Part shown: in pieces, positions 60,694-64,000 of the stretch | Layout: every line of letters begins with the position of its first letter | Position numbering within the stretch: the stretch's first letter is position 1 | Program-made: the position numbers and the translations under genes | From: Psococerastis gibbosa | Lineage: Eukaryota; Arthropoda; Insecta; Psocodea; Psocidae | Reading direction: 5' to 3' | Assembly (NCBI GenBank): GCA_963971405.1 | Contig: OZ020487.1 | Coordinates: forward strand, 21,809,371-21,873,370 | Length of the DNA stretch: 64,000 nucleotides | The notes under the pieces: generated by a model | Told to the model about the DNA's origin: nothing | The model's database searches: none | What the model saw: only the letters and a program-made list of their open reading frames with translations

Positions 60694-60871
60694 CAGTGCC
60701 GGATTAACCCATGGGCACTTGCGGCACAGGCCTACAGCCCCACAAAAATCCCTAAAATTCCGGCACCCACAAACGATATTTTCTTTTTAATAAAATAACA
60801 ATTAAACGTTTGCACCCACGGCCCCCACACATCTTGTGTCCACGGCCCCCACAGGGGTTAATCCGGCACGG
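60694..60871. mobile_element. hAT-type MITE with perfect 8-bp target duplication
   Basis: CAGTGCCGGATTAACCC and GGGTTAATCCGGCACGG are inverse. Flanks TTGGGTCC at 60686-60693 and 60872-60879 are identical. No transposase. Confidence 0.85.
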
Positions 60872-61501
60872 TTGGGTCCACTCACCAAAAGTCTCCTTGT
60901 TGCTTACGACTAAACCTTGGCAACAGGTTGAAAAATTTCCCTCATTTCTCTGAATATATCTGTCTCTAATGGCGAATATATTCAGTTATCGACAAAATCT
61001 CGATTCTCAGCAAAACCACTGCTTCCTTATTCTTTAACTTCTTATAATCCGAGGATCTTCGTTTAGTGTACATCATACGGCATAGGAGGAAATCTGCTTT
61101 TTAGTATGGTATTTGGTATGATTTTTTCAATTTTCCTTTCATATCATGTGTCATTTTTCACTTTCCTCATTGGGTACAGGCAATATGCTGTTGTCTTATA
61201 GCATTGCATGATAAGCCCTATACTTAATTAATAATATTTGAATGAGGGACAGGAATTTGAAACATATTTCCAACAATATTGGTGTCGAAATCTGGAAACT
61301 GCCAGTTAGCTTACCGGATGGTTTATCGAACGTTATTTCAGTGAACCTCTATTTAGAGATAAAGTTTTGTCTCATCATTCATTATTAAAAATAAAAATTA
61401 AAAAAATCATATTTATAGTCTAATTTACATTTTTGAACCGAAAGTGCCAAAACAATTTCATTTTAATGCTATTCTTAAAGTCGTAAAATATCGGGACTTA
61501 C

Positions 61502-61680
61502 CTTCTCGCGTACTCGCGAAGTTGCTGAGATGACCGGCTACTTATCACCATGCAACGCGGGCAGCACTTGGCGGTCGACTGGGCTCCAGAGCCAGGCGCC
61601 GCACGCGCGTGCCGCCGAACAATCTCACGCCGAACACCTAGTAGACGTACACAACTTGTCATCGTCATCATCATCAATCC
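61502..61680 (-). promoter_or_regulatory. Candidate fibrillin first (leader) exon and CpG-rich promoter block
   Basis: In AT-rich DNA this block is CpG-rich (GCACGCGCGTGCGGCGCC on the minus strand) and ends on the minus strand in GCGAGAAG then GTAAGTCCCG, a consensus donor at 61501. It is the most exon-like upstream sequence for the leader that the 48084 acceptor requires. The minus strand is open for 61 codons ahead of the donor but has no recognisable domain, so I read it as UTR. The transcription start cannot be placed. It could instead belong to another gene. Confidence 0.4.
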
Positions 61681-61699
61681 CATATAGGGAGTATCATTG

Positions 61700-63165
61700 T
61701 GTATGCACTACAAATAATCAAGATGCACTCCCCAGCCCCCCCAAACAAGTTAACCTGAATACGAATGAAAATCGCGACGCCGCCGTCAGATTGTTCCAAT
61801 TTTCGATCGTCATGAATGGCACTTTGTTTCTTGGCATTCCTCAACAAGACGGCTATTGCCGCTTTTAATTATAGTAATGTATATTCATTGCTGGGACTTG
61901 GTTTGGAGTTGGGCTGTTGAATTAGGTTTGTAAATATTTTTTTGCTAACTATTGTAGCTTCGTATTTAGTCTCTTACGAATGGACAACATGGACTATAGC
62001 CTCATAGCCTCCAGCCTCATACATGCTGGGAAGCGTTTTCGGAGCGAAAATAGATAATTAGAATTTCGTGATGTCTATTAATCATTGTCCGAATCCATAT
62101 CATGTTTGGGAAAATTTCTAATTTCTTAAATTTTTTATAGTAAAAATATATTTCCCAATTGTTTACCAAAAAATGAACCTATTTTTCTTTTGGTTCTTAC
62201 CCGTTTTTTCTCGTATTCTATTTAAATATATTGGAACAATTTGTCGTCCCATAGTTTCGGGATGGGCCCTTCGTTTTTTACTATCTTTTATCTGTCTATG
62301 GGATAATTGTAAGAGTGGGCCGAAAGGAAAATTGGAAAAACTTCTTTATCTTTGAGGTCGTTTAAGATCTTCCGGACTGTGAGATTTGCACTGTTACCAC
62401 TCCTTCTTTACCTCCTGCAGCATACTTGGTATTTCTATCGTTCTATCTTTTCGCGGCTAGTATTGTGCTTGGGTCATTATTTTCTTTACAAAGATGAACG
62501 GACCCAATGAGGTTTAATTAAGCTACTTCAGCTGCTTTCAAGATAACCAATAATCAAGATTCAAGGTAACCCTAATATAATGGATATTATTTAGATACTT
62601 CAGTTCAGAAAACCTCCTGCTGTATACAAGAACTGGTACTAACTTTGCCTGCCTGTGGTAAGTCAGGGAAAATAAGTTAGAAATCGTAGTAAGCAAACAT
62701 AAAACTCTTTTGGTCTGTTTTACTCCACTTTTCTTTCTTACTTTATCTTCTAGCTGCCCGTTTCTAGCATCTCCAGAATCGGTGTTGTTTTAAGGTCTCG
62801 CCAGTCTTCCTTGCCTCTTTGGAAAAATAATACTATGTGAGCGCTCTGGAGCCGGAGGATGTAAATACGGAATGACGAGACGAAGAATCCTACTTATCAT
62901 CATACTGGGAGGAGAACCTGGAGAACTGCTCTCCAAGAATAAAGGGGTCATTTGGCGGTTGAGAGGTGGCCCTTGTACTGTCGAGGAGGTTACTGGCGTC
63001 CAAGGCATTCCATGCAAATTATCCATGCATCTGTGATCCGCGCCAAAGCTCTGCGTTGAATGGCCAACTAGTGGACGGCCTAATTTGATTGATAAGTCGC
63101 TGGGATTATTTTGAGATGGCTGGTTATGGGTGTAGGGGGATAGGAGTGGCCAGACTGTTTTCGGG
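61700..63165. other. No recognised gene
   Basis: AT-rich with short frames only. Around 62750-63165 the base composition rises and a 78-codon minus frame exists, but I recognise no domain; repeat-derived sequence is likely. Confidence 0.5.
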
Positions 63166-63170
63166 GGTGA

Positions 63171-63340
63171 CTTACTTACTTACTTACTTATATAACGTGT
63201 CCTAGCCATGGCTTCTCCTAGTCTCGGGCAAACCAGAAGGTGGCCGTCGTCTTGTTGTTGCCCGCATTTGCAAGCCGGGTCTTCCGCCAGTCCGCACCTA
63301 CACAGGTTCGCGCGGCATCTTGTAACCGCCGTGTGACAAG
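63171..63340 (-). mobile_element. LINE-like 3' end with (GTAA)n tail (minus)
   Basis: A (TTAC)n tract at 63173-63192, read on the minus strand as (GTAA)n, follows a GC-rich stretch with GCGCGAACCTGTGTAGGTGC and GCCATGGCTAGGACACG. A simple tetranucleotide tail on a coding-like 3' end suggests a 5'-truncated non-LTR element. Confidence 0.4.
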
Positions 63341-63460
63341 AAAATTTAAGTATAAATGTGCAGAAAGGGCGAAATAGTCAGAAAGTTAGTGAAATTGTTG
63401 ACACAATAATTTATTGCCTATTCATTGCCGCATTGCGTTGGCGAAAAATAGCGCGACAGA

Positions 63461-63948
63461 GGAGAAATTGCAAGAAAGTAAGGAAACATTATCATGTCAA
63501 CTCAAAGATTGAGAAAAATTAGGCACAAGCGACACTCAACATTAATTATATTATTATTATTTATTATATTAATATTATTATTATTAGTCATGTGTACAAC
63601 CATGCCGTGTTTTATATCTTAGCCCTCGACGTCAACATTAAAGAATCTTATTTTTAACGAAAATAAATTAATGCATTTTTTAAAATGAGTAAATTCAATA
63701 TTAGCCTATTGAAGGTCCAGTAGAGACCGGGCTGATGGGCCGTTGTCGAAATGAAGGCGAACTTCCAAACGTTTCGTCAACATCTGCGGTCGACATCTTC
63801 ATTGGAACTGCGTAGACTTCTAAGATTGTTTCTTGGAGGCTCAGCAGCAAAACTTGGCACATGACTCTATTAATATTGAGTGTCACCTGTGCCTAATTTT
63901 TCTTAATCTTTGAGTTGACATGTTTCATTATTTTCTTGCAATTTCTCC
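63461..63948. repeat. Inverted repeat at window edge with hammerhead-like motif inside
   Basis: The left arm 63461-63547 (GGAGAAATTGCAAGAAAGTA ... GTGTCG-type end) is inverse to the right arm 63869-63948 (TGTCACCTGTGCCTAATTTT ... TTTCTTGCAATTTCTCC). A second inverse pair is 63816-63850 and 63967-64000, sharing GAGGCTCAGCAGCA with its inverse. Between the arms the minus strand reads TGAAGA, T, GTC...GAC, GAAAC (63801-63771). Confidence 0.6.
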
Positions 63949-64000
63949 TGTGCGGGCAGAGGGATGTGCTGCTGAGCCTCCAAGATACAATCTTTGAAGT

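Larger units (their letters stand above)
48086..61501 (-). other. Probable fibrillin intron 1 (about 13.4 kb)
   Basis: Lies between the 48084/48085 acceptor and the candidate donor at 61501. Contains the elements listed separately. I recognise nothing in about 48400-49000, 49150-50920, 51930-52470, 54500-55600, 56520-56970, 57250-58200 and 59210-60150. Its existence depends on the candidate first exon being correct. Confidence 0.4.

Noticed and set aside
61530-61868. 112-codon plus ORF
   Set aside because: Antisense to the CpG-rich candidate leader exon; no recognisable domain. The minus-strand donor is the better explanation.
63171-63195. CRISPR-like short tandem array
   Set aside because: It is a simple (TTAC)n microsatellite next to a retroposon end; no spacers, and the genome is eukaryotic.

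Overview
The window is AT-rich, repeat-dense animal DNA. Spliceosomal introns with GT/AG borders, tRNA-derived SINEs, MITEs, LINE reverse-transcriptase relics and poly-C/poly-G tracts all point to a large arthropod genome. An insect, perhaps a hemipteran, is my guess from the repeat style; the order is a low-confidence inference. No bacterial, plasmid or phage features are present.

One host gene is firmly supported: the 5' part of a FIBRILLIN gene on the minus strand. Six coding exons can be joined with matching phases: 47860..47999 (signal peptide and furin-type site), 5874..5959 (N-terminal FUN unit), 5059..5160 (EGF1), 3741..3929 (EGF2 with an unusual linker), 3134..3229 (EGF3) and 1..164 (first hybrid/TB-type 8-Cys domain, cut by the window edge). 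Together they give 259 residues in one open frame. Intron 2 is about 41.9 kb. A 3' splice site just upstream of the ATG (48084/48085) implies a separate 5'UTR exon; a CpG-rich block ending in a consensus donor at 61502 is the best candidate, giving a 13.4 kb intron 1. Most of the window is therefore intron of one gene.

The introns are packed with mobile elements. Identified groups: (1) a ~2.0 kb terminal-inverted-repeat element (951..2978) with an intact 354-codon ORF carrying PIN/FEN-like acidic motifs and a CXC cysteine cluster; (2) two TTAA-flanked MITEs; (3) hAT-type MITEs starting CAGTG/CAGGG, several with intact 8-bp target duplications; (4) modular foldback elements with shared ends and core but different arms; (5) three tRNA-headed SINE families, including a SINE inserted in a SINE with its 10-bp duplication preserved; (6) three 5'-truncated copies of a retroposon ending in (TAC)n, each with a 12-13 bp duplication; (7) LINE ORF2 C-terminal relics; (8) four hammerhead-like CTGANGA...GAAAC signatures resembling those of Penelope-like elements.

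Right of 61700 I find no host gene, only repeats: a LINE-like 3' end with a (TTAC)n tail and a large inverted repeat at the window edge. Most other open frames are short, overlap repeats and look like chance.
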